Shown: positions 46,826 to 58,663 of the stretch, piece after piece | How positions within the stretch are numbered: position 1 is the first letter of the stretch | How the letters are laid out: each line of letters opens with the position of its first letter | Assembly (NCBI RefSeq): GCF_001667275.1 | Contig: NZ_LZHV01000041.1 | Coordinates: 420,583-484,582 of the forward strand | DNA from: Mycobacterium sp. ACS4054 | GTDB taxonomy: Bacteria > Actinomycetota > Actinomycetes > Mycobacteriales > Mycobacteriaceae | Direction of reading: 5' to 3' | Length of the DNA: 64,000 nt | Notes under the pieces: generated by a model | Told to the model about the DNA's origin: nothing | Database searches by the model: none | What the model saw: only the letters and a program-made list of their open reading frames with translations | Made by a program: the position numbers and the translations under genes

Positions 46826-47895
46826 GCCTGTTGCAGCCGGGATTGTTTGTCCGCGGCGCCCAACGCGTCGAACATCGCGTCCAGGTCGCCGTCGAGCACC
46901 TGGTCGAGATTGTGCGCCTTGTAACCGATCCGGTGGTCGGTGATCCGGTTCTCGGGGAAGTTGTAGGTGCGGATGCGTTCGCTGCGGTCCACGGTCCGGA
47001 TCTGGCTGGCCCGATCGGCCGAGGCATCGGCCAGCGCCTGTTCCTCGGCCATCGCCTGCAGGCGCGCGGCCAGCACCTGCAGCGCGCGCGTTTTGTTCTG
47101 CAGCTGCGAGCGCTCGTTCTGGCAGGTGACCACGATTCCGGTGGGCAGGTGCGTGATTCGCACCGCCGAGTCGGTGGTGTTCACGCCTTGCCCGCCCTTG
47201 CCCGAGGAGCGGTACACGTCGATGCGCAGATCCGATTCGTCGATCTGCACCTCGCCCACCTCCTCGGGTTCGGGATAGACGAGTACCCCAGCCGCCGAAG
47301 TATGAACGCGCCCTTGGGATTCCGTCACGGGGACGCGCTGCACCCGGTGCACGCCGCCCTCGAATTTCATGCGGGACCATACCCCGTCGGCGGAGTCGCC
47401 CTTGCTGGCGATGCTCAGCGTCGCGTCCTTATAGCCGCCGAGGTCGGACGTCGTCTCGTCCAGCACGGTGACGTTCCAGCCGTGCCGCTCGGCGTAGCGG
47501 ATGTACATCCTGGCCAGATCGGCGGCGAACAACGCCGATTCCTCGCCGCCCTCACCGGATTTGACTTCGAGCACGATGTCGTCGGCGTCATGCGGGTCGC
47601 GGGGCGCCAGCATGTCGGTCAATTGGGTGTCCAGCTCGGCGACCCGCTCCTGCAGCTCGGTCACCTCGTCGGCGAAGGATTCGTCGTCGACGGCCAGCTC
47701 CCGGGCGGTCTCCAGGTCGTCGCGCGCCGACTCCAGCTTGCGGTAGGTGGCGACGATAGGGGCCAGCCGCGCGAACCGGCGGCCGGCCTTGCGCGCCTCG
47801 GCGGGATTGCTGTGCAGGTCGGGATCCGCCAGCCGCTGCTCGAGCTCGGCGTGTTCGGCCAGCAGCACGTCAATCGTCTGCACCGGCTGCGTCAT
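46822..47895 (-). CDS. prfA: peptide chain release factor 1
   Basis: A 357-residue class I release factor for UAA and UAG. It carries [14 protein letters not shown], with the GGQ that triggers peptide release, and [14 protein letters not shown], with the P-x-T codon-reading motif of RF1. The start ATG has a strong AGGAGG 6 bases upstream. A long hairpin separates it from rpmE. Confidence 0.97.
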   Translation of the reverse strand: MTQPVQTIDVLLAEHAELEQRLADPDLHSNPAEARKAGRRFARLAPIVATYRKLESARDDLETARELAVDDESFADEVTELQERVAELDTQLTDMLAPRDPHDADDIVLEVKSGEGGEESALFAADLARMYIRYAERHGWNVTVLDETTSDLGGYKDATLSIASKGDSADGVWSRMKFEGGVHRVQRVPVTESQGRVHTSAAGVLVYPEPEEVGEVQIDESDLRIDVYRSSGKGGQGVNTTDSAVRITHLPTGIVVTCQNERSQLQNKTRALQVLAARLQAMAEEQALADASADRASQIRTVDRSERIRTYNFPENRITDHRIGYKAHNLDQVLDGDLDAMFDALGAADKQSRLQQA

Positions 47896-47941
47896 GTGTC
47901 ACCTCCTGCCCGGTTCCGCGCCTGGATGCCGCAAACGCAAA

Positions 47942-47981
47942 CCGACGCCCGGCCTGTGCTCTTGCACAGTTCGGGCGTCGG
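47942..47981 (-). terminator. long hairpin between rpmE and prfA
   Basis: CCGACGCCCG (47942-47951) pairs with CGGGCGTCGG (47972-47981), and inside it CTGTGC pairs with GCACAG around the loop TCTT, giving about 16 base pairs. On the minus strand it follows the rpmE stop by 9 bases and is followed by TTTGCGTTTGC rather than a clean T tract. It may be a partial terminator or an mRNA-stability element. Confidence 0.6.
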
Positions 47982-47989
47982 CAACGCAG

Positions 47990-48220
47990 CTACTTGTCGG
48001 TGTTGTCGGCACCTTTGCGCTTGCCGTAGCGCTTCTCGAAGCGGGCCACGCGGCCGCCGCTGTCGAGGATCTTCTGCTTACCGGTGTAGAACGGGTGGCA
48101 CTGCGAGCACACCTCGACGACGATGTTGCCGCCGGGCTTGGTGCTGCGGGTGGTGAAGGTGTTCCCACAACCGCAGTGCACGGTGGTCTCACCGTAAGCG
48201 GGATGAATGTCAGATTTCAT
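47990..48220 (-). CDS. rpmE: 50S ribosomal protein L31
   Basis: A 76-residue ribosomal protein of the zinc-binding (C+) type, with HCGCGNTF and [10 protein letters not shown] supplying four cysteines. The ATG at 48220 follows GAGGA. It lies 120 bases downstream of rho, a conserved link in actinobacteria. Confidence 0.97.
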   Translation of the reverse strand: MKSDIHPAYGETTVHCGCGNTFTTRSTKPGGNIVVEVCSQCHPFYTGKQKILDSGGRVARFEKRYGKRKGADNTDK

Positions 48221-48340
48221 GCTGTCCTCTTCGATCTTGTCGAGCGTCGATTATGCCAAGTCGACCAATGTTCTCCCAAAACAACGGGTTGCCCGTCCCC
48301 ATTCCCGGGCCATCGGCTGCGCCGGAACCGAGGTTCGGCT

Positions 48341-50167
48341 TTAGTCATTGTCCATCTGCGGTGTCGTCTTGGACACCTGCACCAGGAACTCGTAGTTCGT
48401 CTTGGTCTTGCGCAGCTGGCTCATCAGCAGGTCGATCGCCTGGTGGGAGTCCAGCCCCGACAGCACCCGGCGCAGCTTGTGCACGATGCCGAACTCGTCG
48501 GGCGAGAGCAGCAGCTCGTCCTTGCGGGTACCGGACGGGTTGACGTCGACCGCCGGGAAGACCCGACGCTCGGCGATCTTGCGGTCCAGCTTGAGCTCGG
48601 CGTTACCGGTGCCCTTGAACTCCTCGAAGATGACCGTGTCACCGGTGGACCCGGTCTCGACCATCGCGGTGGCGATGATCGTTAGCGACCCGCCTTCCTC
48701 GATGTTTCGCGCGGCACCCAGGAAACGCTTCGGCGGGTACAGCGCGGTGGAGTCGACACCACCGGACAGGATCCGGCCGGACGCGGGCGACGCGTTGTTG
48801 TAGGCGCGCCCCAGGCGGGTAATCGAGTCGAGCAGCACCACGACGTCCTTGCCCTGCTCCACGAGCCGCTTCGCGCGCTCGATCGCCAGCTCGGCGGCCT
48901 GGGTGTGGTCCGACGGCGGGCGGTCGAAGGTGGAGGCGATGACCTCGCCCTTGACCGAGCGCTGCATGTCGGTGACCTCTTCGGGCCGCTCGTCGACGAG
49001 CACGACCATGAGGTGGCATTCGGGGTTGTTCTTGGTGATCGCGTTGGCGATGTCCTGCATGATCGTCGTCTTACCGGCCTTGGGCGGCGACACGATCAGC
49101 GCGCGCTGGCCCTTACCGATCGGCATGATCAGGTCGATGACCCGCGTGGTCAGCCGGTCGGGCGTGGTTTCCAGGCGCAGCCGCTGGTTGGGGTAGAGCG
49201 GCGTCAGCTTGGTGAAGTCGGGCCGCTTCTTGGCGTCCTCGACCGGGCCGCCGTTGACGCTGTCCAGCCGCACCAGCGGATTGAACTTCTGCCGCTGGTT
49301 GGGCTGCTCCCCCTCCTTGGGCACGCGAACCGCGCCGGTCACCGCGTCACCGCGGCGCAGACCGTTCTTGCGCACCATGTTCATCGACACGTAGACGTCG
49401 TGCGGACCGGCCAGGTAGCCGGAGGTGCGGACGAACGCGTAGTTGTCGAGAACGTCGAGGATGCCGGCGACCGGCTGCACGACGTCGTCCTCACGAAGTT
49501 CGGTGTCGCCGCCCTCGCCGGATCGCTCGCCGCGCCGCCTGCGATCGCGGTCACGGAAGCGACGGCCCCGGCGGCCCTGACGGCCCTCGCCGTCGTCGTC
49601 CTGCTGGTTCTGGTTCGAGCCGCCGCGAGACTGCTGACCGCCCGAGCCTTGCTGCTCACCGCTTTGGTCGCCGCCGTCCTGGCCGCGCTCGCCGCTCTGG
49701 TTGTCTTTCTTGCCGCCCTGGCGGGTGTCGTCCTCGCCGGCGGCGTTGCCCTCGCGGTTGCGTGGGCGCTCGCCGTCCGCCTCGTCGGCGCGGGCCGATC
49801 CCGGCTCGCGGGAGGCGCTGCGCCGCTCACGGCGGGGCGCCTCGGTCGACGAACCGTTCTGGTTCTCCTCGGCGGCCGGTGCGCCGGCGGTGGCCTCGGG
49901 CGTGCCGCCGTCCTCGGCCGGGGCGGAAGTCCCGTTGGACTGTCCTCTGATTTCCTTTATGGCGGCGATGAGTTCGTTCTTGCGCATGCCCGACGTCCCC
50001 TTGACGCCGACCTCGTTAGCCAGCGCGCGCAATTCGGGAAGCACCATGGTGGACAGTGAGCCAACCGGTGCATCGGTTTTGACGTCAGATGTGTCTGGGG
50101 TCACAGCGTTCGGCGCCTCATTGCTGTCGGCGCTCGCGTCAGCCGTGAACAGGTCCGTATCGGTCAC
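48341..50167 (-). CDS. rho: transcription termination factor Rho
   Basis: A 608-residue hexameric RNA translocase. An N-terminal helical piece (about 38-73) is followed by a long low-complexity region (about 74-222) rich in glycine, glutamine, aspartate and arginine, typical of actinobacterial Rho and thought to add RNA affinity. Next come the RNA-binding fold (about 225-300) and the ATPase with SPPKAGKTT, VVLLDSITRLGRAYN and the RILSGGVDSTAL loop. GTG 50167 follows AAGGAAA. A promoter is visible at 50379-50407. Confidence 0.97.
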   Translation of the reverse strand: MTDTDLFTADASADSNEAPNAVTPDTSDVKTDAPVGSLSTMVLPELRALANEVGVKGTSGMRKNELIAAIKEIRGQSNGTSAPAEDGGTPEATAGAPAAEENQNGSSTEAPRRERRSASREPGSARADEADGERPRNREGNAAGEDDTRQGGKKDNQSGERGQDGGDQSGEQQGSGGQQSRGGSNQNQQDDDGEGRQGRRGRRFRDRDRRRRGERSGEGGDTELREDDVVQPVAGILDVLDNYAFVRTSGYLAGPHDVYVSMNMVRKNGLRRGDAVTGAVRVPKEGEQPNQRQKFNPLVRLDSVNGGPVEDAKKRPDFTKLTPLYPNQRLRLETTPDRLTTRVIDLIMPIGKGQRALIVSPPKAGKTTIMQDIANAITKNNPECHLMVVLVDERPEEVTDMQRSVKGEVIASTFDRPPSDHTQAAELAIERAKRLVEQGKDVVVLLDSITRLGRAYNNASPASGRILSGGVDSTALYPPKRFLGAARNIEEGGSLTIIATAMVETGSTGDTVIFEEFKGTGNAELKLDRKIAERRVFPAVDVNPSGTRKDELLLSPDEFGIVHKLRRVLSGLDSHQAIDLLMSQLRKTKTNYEFLVQVSKTTPQMDND

Positions 50168-50378
50168 GGATTTCCTTTCTTCCCCCGTTGATCAGGTCAT
50201 CCGGGGGGTCGTTGCATTCAGCGAAATTGCCGAGTGCGCCCAATCATCGACTCTGCAACGGTGATCGCCTCAATCGGCGGAGTAAGCGGCGAACCTCGTT
50301 CACGAGAAGAATTGGTGTGTCCTAGCGGCAAGGCAGTATGGATGCAGATGCAGATGCTGCGATTGCTGGACGGGTCCG

Positions 50379-50407
50379 AGGATAGCCCGCATCCTGCCTG
50401 GAAGCAA
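50379..50407 (-). promoter_or_regulatory. SigA-type promoter for rho
   Basis: Minus strand: -35 TTGCTT (50407-50402), 17-base spacer, -10 TATCCT (50384-50379). It would give a 5' leader of about 200 bases before the rho GTG at 50167; the 50168-50432 spacer contains no gene. An overlapping second TTGCTT at 50411-50406 would have a 21-base spacer and is less likely. Confidence 0.6.
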
Positions 50408-50432
50408 GCAAACCCTCCGGCCGCGCCATGGA

Positions 50433-52461
<2,029 letters not shown>

Positions 52462-52465
<4 letters not shown>

Positions 52466-53787
52466 CGGCCGGTCTCTTCCAGTCGCAGCACGCTGGTGAC
52501 GCCCTGCACCACGTCCAGATCCGCCAGCGCATCTACGGTTTCGGACAGCGCGGCGTCGGTGGCGCTGTGGGTGACCACCACGACCCGGGCCCCCACCCGT
52601 CGCCCGCCCTCGTCGGACACGCCCTCCTGGCGGACCTCGGCGATGCTGACCTCGCGCTTGGCGAATTCGGCCGCCACCGTCGACAACACACCGGGCTTGT
52701 CGGCGACGTTCATGCTGACGTAGTAGCGGGTGGAGATGAAACCCATTGGGGCGATGGGAAGCTGGGCGTACTTGGATTCCTTCGGTCCGCGGCTGCCCAG
52801 CACCCGGTTGCGGGCGGCCATCACCAGGTCACCCGTGACCGCGGATGCGGTGGGCGCGCCCCCCGCGCCCTGGCCGTAGAACATCAGGCGACCGGCGGCC
52901 TTGGCCTCGACCACGACCGCGTTGAAGGCCCCGTTGACCGTCGCAAGCGGATGCGACAGCGGCACCAGCGCCGGGTAGACGCGGGCCGAAACCCGTTCCT
53001 GCCCATCGTCGGTCGCGATCCGCTCGCAGATGGACAGCAGCTTGATGGTGCAGCCCAGGGCGCGTGCGGAGGCGAAGTCGGCCGGCGTGATCTTGGTGAT
53101 GCCCTCGCGGTAGACGTCGTCGGCGGTCACCCGGGTGTGGAAGGCGATCGACGCCAGGATCGCGGCCTTGGCCGCGGCGTCGTAGCCCTCGACGTCGGCG
53201 GTGGGATCGGCCTCGGCGTAGCCCAGCGCGCTCGCCTCGGCCAGCGCGGTGTCGTAGTCGGCGCCGGTGCTGTCCATCGCGGACAGGATGTAGTTGGTGG
53301 TGCCGTTGACGATGCCGGCGACCCGCAGCACCGTGTCACCCGCCAGCGATTGGGTCAGGGGGCGGATCACCGGGATCGCACCGGCGACCGCGGCCTCGAA
53401 ATACAGGTCGACATGCGCGTTTTCGGCTGCCTGCGCCAGTTCCCCGGTGGAGGTGGCCAACAGCGCCTTGTTCGCGGTGACGACGGACTTGCCGTGTTCG
53501 AGCGCACGCAGGATGGCCTTGCGCGCCGGCTCGACCGGCCCCATCAGCTCGACTACGATGTCGACGTCTTCGCGCGAGACGAGTTCCTCGATGTTGTCGG
53601 TGAGCAATTCGATCGGGACGCCGCGGTCGGCGGCGACGCGCCGCACCCCGACGCCACGCAACGCCAGGGGCGCGCCCACCCGGGCCGCGAGGTCGTCGGC
53701 GCTGCCCTCGATGATCCGGACCACTTCGCTTCCGACGTTGCCGAACCCGAGTACCGCCACGCCCACGGGCTTTTCGTCACGGGGCAC
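52462..53787 (-). CDS. hom: homoserine dehydrogenase
   Basis: A 441-residue enzyme that reduces aspartate semialdehyde to homoserine. NAD(P) fold with [14 protein letters not shown], catalytic core [14 protein letters not shown] and [14 protein letters not shown], then a C-terminal ACT domain (about 355-435) for threonine feedback. GTG 53787 is served by GAGG. It lies three bases after lysA, so lysine and threonine branches are in one run. Confidence 0.97.
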
Positions 53788-53790
53788 CGT

Positions 53791-55209
53791 TCACCTCACT
53801 TCCAGACTGAGTAGATCGTCGACCGTCTCGCGGCGCAGGATCAGGCGGGACCGTCCCCCCCGCACCGCCACCACCGCCGGACGGCAGACCATGTTGTAGC
53901 GGCTCGACAGCGAATAGCAGTACGCGCCGGTCGCGGCGACCCCGAGCAGGTCCCCGGGCCGCAGGTCGTCGGGCACCCATGCGTCTCGCACGACGATGTC
54001 GCCGGTCTCGCAGTGCTTTCCGACGATCCGGGCCAGCGTCGCCGGTGCGTCGCTGGTCCGCGAGACCAGCCGGGCGTCGTACTGCGCGTCGTAGAGCGCG
54101 GTGCGGATGTTGTCACTCATGCCGCCGTCGACGCTGACGTACCGGCGCTGGGCCGTGCTGCTCACGTCGACGTCCTTGACGGTGCCCACCTCGTAGAGCG
54201 TGATGGTGCCCGGCCCGGCGATGGCACGGCCGGGCTCGACCACCAGCCGCGGGGTGGGCAGGCCCACCGCCGCCGACTCGTTGGCGACGATGGCCGTCAG
54301 CTTGGCCGCCAGCTCGGCCACCGGGGGCGGGTCGTCGGTGCCCAAGTAGGAAATGCCCAGGCCGCCACCGAGATCCACGGTCGAGATCTGGCCCGTCTTG
54401 TCGACGCCGAATTCGTCGACGATCTGGTGTAGCAGCCCGATGACGCGGTGCGCGGCGACCTCGAAGCCGTCGACGTCGAAGATCTGCGAGCCGATGTGGC
54501 TGTGCAGCCCGACCAGGCGCAGGTGATCGGTGGCGAACACGCGGCGCACGGCGTCCATCGCCGCGCCGCTGGCCACCGACAGCCCGAACTTCTGGTCTTC
54601 GTGTGCGGTGGAGATGAATTCGTGGGTGTGGGCTTCCACCCCGACGGTGAGCCGCACGTACACGTCCTGGACGACGCCGGCGTCGGCCGCGATGGCATCG
54701 AGGCGCTCGATTTCGGTCATCGAGTCCAAGACGACATGCCCGACATCGGCTTTGACCGCCGCCGTCAGCTCGGCGACGGATTTGTTGTTGCCGTGGAAGG
54801 TGATCCGCTCCGGCGGGAAGTCGGCGTGCAGCGCGACGGCGAGCTCGCCGCCGGTGGACACGTCGATGGAGAGACCTTCCTCGTTGACCCACCGGGCGAT
54901 CTCGGTGCACAGGAAGGCCTTGGCGGCGTAGCACACGTTGTGCCCGCCGCCGAAGGCCGTCGCGAGTTCGCGGCAGCGGTAGCGGAAGTCGTCCTCGTCG
55001 ATGACGAACAGCGGGGTCCCGTATTCCTGGGCGAGCCGGGTGAGCGGGATCCCGGCGAGGCTTGCCGTCCCGGTGTCGTCGCGAACGATGTTGAGCGGCC
55101 AGACATTTGGCGCAAGTCGCAACAGCTCGTCGGCGGACTGCGGCCGCGGCGGGCTGTTGGGGTGCCGGGTCTCCTCGGCGTGCCGGGGACCGGCGGGGTG
55201 GACGTTCAC
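53791..55209 (-). CDS. lysA: diaminopimelate decarboxylase
   Basis: A 472-residue fold-type III pyridoxal-phosphate enzyme that makes lysine from meso-diaminopimelate. Cofactor lysine in YAAKAFLC, plus [31 protein letters not shown] and the CETGDIVV cysteine from the partner subunit. Compared with M. tuberculosis (447 residues) it has about 25 extra, proline-rich N-terminal residues if GTG 55209, which overlaps the argS stop, is the true start; a later start is possible. Confidence 0.96.
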   Translation of the reverse strand: MNVHPAGPRHAEETRHPNSPPRPQSADELLRLAPNVWPLNIVRDDTGTASLAGIPLTRLAQEYGTPLFVIDEDDFRYRCRELATAFGGGHNVCYAAKAFLCTEIARWVNEEGLSIDVSTGGELAVALHADFPPERITFHGNNKSVAELTAAVKADVGHVVLDSMTEIERLDAIAADAGVVQDVYVRLTVGVEAHTHEFISTAHEDQKFGLSVASGAAMDAVRRVFATDHLRLVGLHSHIGSQIFDVDGFEVAAHRVIGLLHQIVDEFGVDKTGQISTVDLGGGLGISYLGTDDPPPVAELAAKLTAIVANESAAVGLPTPRLVVEPGRAIAGPGTITLYEVGTVKDVDVSSTAQRRYVSVDGGMSDNIRTALYDAQYDARLVSRTSDAPATLARIVGKHCETGDIVVRDAWVPDDLRPGDLLGVAATGAYCYSLSSRYNMVCRPAVVAVRGGRSRLILRRETVDDLLSLEVR

Positions 55210-56858
55210 ATTCGCTCCGGGGCGGTGACGCCGAGGATCGTCAGGCCGTTGGCGATCACCTGGCGGGTGGCCTCACACAGCGCCAGGCGCGCGGTGTGCA
55301 GGTCGGTGGGCTGCTCGTCGCCCTGGGGCAGGACCCGGCACGAGTCGTAGAACCGGTGATAGTCGCCGGCCAGGTCTTCCAGGTAGCGGCACACCCGGTG
55401 CGGCTCCCGCAGGGACGCGGCCGTTTTCAGCACCCGGGGGAATTCCCCGATGGAGCGCAGCAGCGTCCCCTCCTTGTCGTGGGTGAGCAGCTCGAGGTGT
55501 CCGGTGTCGGGGGCCAGGCCCAGTTCGGCGGCGTTGCGGGCCAGCGCCGAGAGCCGGGCGTGCGCGTATTGCACGTAGTAGACCGGGTTTTCATTCGACG
55601 CCGACGACCACAGCGCCAGGTCGATGTCGATGGGGGTGTCGACCGAGGAGCGAATCAGGCTGTAGCGCGCCGCGTCGACACCGATCGCCTCGACCAGGTC
55701 GTCGAGCGTGATCACGGTGCCGGCCCGCTTGCTCATCCGCACGGGCGCGCCGTCGCGGACCAGGTTGACCATCTGCCCGATGAGCACCTCGACGTGGGCC
55801 GGGTCGTCGCCGAACGCGGCAGCCACGGCCTTGAGCCGGGCGATGTAGCCGTGGTGGTCGGCGCCGAGCATGTAGATGCACAGGTCGAAGCCGCGCTGCC
55901 GCTTGTCCAGGTAGTAGGCGATGTCACCGGCAATGTAGGCCGGCTTGCCGTCGCTCTTGATCACGACGCGGTCCTTGTCGTCGCCAAAAGCGCTGGTGCG
56001 CAACCAGGTTGCGCCGTCCTTCTCGTAGATGTTGCCGGTCTCGCGCAGCCGGGCGATGGCCTGGTCGACCCTGCCGCTGGTGTGCATCGAGTCTTCGTGG
56101 GTGTAGACGTCGAAGTCGGTGCCGAACTCGTGCAGCGACTCCTTGATGTGGGTGAACATCAAATCGACGCCGATCTCGCGGAACGTTTCGCGCATGTCGG
56201 CGTCGGGCAGGCTCAGCACGTCGGGCGCCCTGGCCAGCACCTGCGCGGCGATGTCGTTGATGTAGGCGCCGGCGTAGCCGTCCTCCGGGATGGGTTCGCC
56301 CTTGGCCGCGGCGATCAACGAGCTGGCGAACCGGTCGATCTGGGCGCCGTGGTCGTTGAAGTAGTACTCGCGCTCGACGGCCGCGCCCTGGGTGGCAAGC
56401 AGCCGGCCCAGCGCGTCGCCGACGGCGGCCCAGCGGGTGCCGCCGATGTGGATCGGCCCGGTGGGGTTGGCCGAGACGAACTCCAGGTTGATCTTATGGC
56501 CCGCCTGCGCGTCGGAGTGGCCGAAGGTGTCGCCGGCGTCGAGGACGTTGTTGACGATCACCGCCTGCGCCTGCGCCTCGAGGCGCAGGTTGATGAAGCC
56601 GGGCCCGGCGACCTCCGCCGAGGCGATGCCGTCTGCCCGCGCCAGCGCCTCGGCCAGCCAGCCCGCCAACTCGCGGGGGTTGGCGCCGACCTTCTTGCCC
56701 AGCTGCAGCGCCAGGTTGCTGGCGTAGTCGCCGTGCTCGGGATTGCGGGGCCGCTCCACGGTGACCGTCGCCGGCAGGGCGGCAGCATCCAGCCCGCGCT
56801 CGGCCAGCACCGCGGCGGCGGTGTTCCTGAGCAGCTCGGCGAGGTCAGCGGGGGTCAC
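55206..56858 (-). CDS. argS: arginyl-tRNA synthetase
   Basis: A 550-residue class I synthetase, the same length as in M. tuberculosis. An N-terminal Add-1 domain (1-85) precedes the HIGH-like [10 protein letters not shown], the KMSKS-like [10 protein letters not shown], and the C-terminal anticodon-binding helices (about 430-550). It starts at GTG 56858 ([10 protein letters not shown]). It leads the argS-lysA-hom-thrC-thrB run. The 56859-56971 spacer contains no gene and should hold its promoter. Confidence 0.97.
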   Translation of the reverse strand: MTPADLAELLRNTAAAVLAERGLDAAALPATVTVERPRNPEHGDYASNLALQLGKKVGANPRELAGWLAEALARADGIASAEVAGPGFINLRLEAQAQAVIVNNVLDAGDTFGHSDAQAGHKINLEFVSANPTGPIHIGGTRWAAVGDALGRLLATQGAAVEREYYFNDHGAQIDRFASSLIAAAKGEPIPEDGYAGAYINDIAAQVLARAPDVLSLPDADMRETFREIGVDLMFTHIKESLHEFGTDFDVYTHEDSMHTSGRVDQAIARLRETGNIYEKDGATWLRTSAFGDDKDRVVIKSDGKPAYIAGDIAYYLDKRQRGFDLCIYMLGADHHGYIARLKAVAAAFGDDPAHVEVLIGQMVNLVRDGAPVRMSKRAGTVITLDDLVEAIGVDAARYSLIRSSVDTPIDIDLALWSSASNENPVYYVQYAHARLSALARNAAELGLAPDTGHLELLTHDKEGTLLRSIGEFPRVLKTAASLREPHRVCRYLEDLAGDYHRFYDSCRVLPQGDEQPTDLHTARLALCEATRQVIANGLTILGVTAPERM

Positions 56859-56971
56859 GAGCGTCCATCCTATTGGCTCGCGCTCCCCGGCCCGAATCCA
56901 TTGCGGGCGGCAGCGCGAACCCACCCGGGCCTCGGCACGTTCAGGGCCCGGCTACGCGGGGTGCCGGGCCG

Positions 56972-58114
56972 CTATCGGCTGGCGCGAGCAGCCTCGATTG
57001 GCACGATGGCCACCAGCCGGTCACCGCTCACAACGTGGTAGGCGTCATACCGATCAACGGTGGGATCGCAGTGCGGGGTGGCGAACTCCACGCGTTCCCC
57101 GAGGCCGACGGGTGAGCCGGCGGGCCGGGTGAGCGCACCGTGCTCGTCGCCGAAAAACACGTACCTCGAGGCGCCGAACCGATCGCCGGCCGGCCGCGGC
57201 ATGGGGCCGTCCGTCGCGAAAGCCTTGAGCCCGGCGTCGACGGTGACGATCCCGTCGGCGTTGGTGCTCACCACCTGGCTGGAAACCCACAAGCTGGTTT
57301 CGAAGGCTCCATCGGCGTCCGCCTCCAGCGCGTCGGCGTACTGGACGTCCATGAACACATACGAGCCCGGCTGCAATTCGTTGAGGACACCAAAGGCCAG
57401 ATCGGCCGCGACCGTTCCGGTGCCGCCGCCGGTGACGGTGTCGACCGGGTGACCGGCGGCTCGGATCGCGTCGACCGCGCGCGAAAGCCGCTCCATGCCG
57501 ACGCCGACGGCGTCACAACGCTTTTGGAAGCCGGCGATGTGCTGCCAATGACCGCCGTAGCCCTGGACGCCGGCCAACGTCAGGCCCTCGCATCGATGCA
57601 CGTGCTCCGCCAACGCGACCGCTTGTTCCGGACCGGAGACGCCGGTGCGGCCCAGCCCCACATCGACGTCGATGAGGACATTGACGCGCATGCCGCGGCG
57701 GCACGCTTCGACGCTCAGCGCGGTCACCGGATCGGGATGATCCACCACGCACGCGAATCCGGCGTCTATCGCCGCCACGTCGCACAGCCGCTTCGGCATC
57801 GCCGGATCGGCGACCGGCGAAGTCAGGAGAATGCCTCGGACACCGGCCGCTGAAAGCGCTTCGGCCTCACCGATTTTGGCGCAGCAAATCCCGACGGCCC
57901 CGGCTTCGATCTGCTTTCTGGCGATCCAGGCGCATTTGTGCGTCTTGGCGTGCGGGCGCAGCCCGACCTTGTCACGCGTCCGCTCCGCCATTCGGCCGAT
58001 GTTGACGTCCAGCGCCGCCTCGTCCAGGATCAGCGCCGGCGTCGGAAGGCGGTAACGCGAGTTCGGCTCGCCAATCATGGCTTGCGCCAACTCGTCTGCC
58101 GGACGAATCGTCAT
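56972..58114 (-). CDS. D-threonine aldolase-like (DSD1 family) PLP enzyme
   Basis: A 380-residue fold-type III pyridoxal-phosphate protein. The alanine-racemase-like barrel (about 22-250) has the cofactor lysine Lys57 in RPHAKTHKC. The C-terminal domain (about 265-370) has a metal site reading His348-Cys349-Asp350 in TPHCDPTVDRYD. His-x-Asp is the D-threonine aldolase pattern, while D-serine dehydratases have His-x-Cys, so cleavage of a beta-hydroxy-D-amino acid to glycine and an aldehyde is the best guess. The ATG overlaps the stop of the tautomerase gene (ATGA); the pair is divergent from a GlxA-type regulator. Confidence 0.85.
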   Translation of the reverse strand: MTIRPADELAQAMIGEPNSRYRLPTPALILDEAALDVNIGRMAERTRDKVGLRPHAKTHKCAWIARKQIEAGAVGICCAKIGEAEALSAAGVRGILLTSPVADPAMPKRLCDVAAIDAGFACVVDHPDPVTALSVEACRRGMRVNVLIDVDVGLGRTGVSGPEQAVALAEHVHRCEGLTLAGVQGYGGHWQHIAGFQKRCDAVGVGMERLSRAVDAIRAAGHPVDTVTGGGTGTVAADLAFGVLNELQPGSYVFMDVQYADALEADADGAFETSLWVSSQVVSTNADGIVTVDAGLKAFATDGPMPRPAGDRFGASRYVFFGDEHGALTRPAGSPVGLGERVEFATPHCDPTVDRYDAYHVVSGDRLVAIVPIEAARASR

Positions 58115-58563
58115 CCGGGCGCCACGGAGGTCAGGTGCTCGAATCCCGCCTGCGGGACGATGTCCGGCAGGCGGCGAATCGCTCCGTTCTGCGCCCATTG
58201 GCCTTCGGGCACCTCGTGTATGACGCACGACGTGACGACCATCCTGTCGCCCGCGCCGGCCGCCGCCGCGGCGACCTCCTGAAGCTCACCGGCGAATTGC
58301 GCCTTGCGGGCGCCGTCGAGGACCCCGGCGCTGACCTGCCAATCGATGAAGACGCCGGCGACCGCGGCATCCGCCGAGGCGCCGGCGGAGTAGAAGCCGC
58401 CGGGCGGAAGCTCGTGCAGCAGGACCAGGGCCCGCATGCGGTGCTGAGGCTGGTCGGGTACCGATTCGGCGCGGCACGCCGCCTCGGTCAGACCCGTTAC
58501 CAGGCGTTGCTTGCCGGTGTCGTCGAAGGCGCCGGGCGTCAGGGTTACGTGCATCAACGGCAT
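58111..58563 (-). CDS. tautomerase-superfamily protein
   Basis: A 150-residue protein that begins MPLMHVTLTPGAFDDTGKQRLVTGLTEA. After methionine removal, Pro1 would be the catalytic base of the 4-oxalocrotonate tautomerase/MIF superfamily. At 150 residues it is the long, two-unit form: a second beta-alpha-beta part with VVTSCVIHEVPEGQWAQNG resembles a repeat of the first. ATG 58563 is served by AAAGG. The substrate is unknown; coupling to the aldolase-like gene suggests it handles the enol or keto product (inference). Confidence 0.8.
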   Translation of the reverse strand: MPLMHVTLTPGAFDDTGKQRLVTGLTEAACRAESVPDQPQHRMRALVLLHELPPGGFYSAGASADAAVAGVFIDWQVSAGVLDGARKAQFAGELQEVAAAAAGAGDRMVVTSCVIHEVPEGQWAQNGAIRRLPDIVPQAGFEHLTSVAPG

Positions 58564-58626
58564 GACATCTACCTTTCGCGGGGTTCGTGCCCTCGTAATC
58601 TCCCCAACCCCCGACGCGCAAAGCCA

Positions 58627-58663
58627 GTGGCAAGACAGACAATTTTCTTGCATAATTCGCCAC
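58627..58663. promoter_or_regulatory. nested palindrome, likely operator of the GlxA-type regulator
   Basis: GCAAGA (58630-58635) and TCTTGC (58646-58651) form an inverted repeat with a 10-base spacer, enclosed by an outer pair GTGGC (58627-58631) and GCCAC (58659-58663). It lies in the 100-base spacer between divergent genes and ends at the base before the regulator ATG, so binding could repress the regulator and activate the enzyme pair. Confidence 0.55.
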
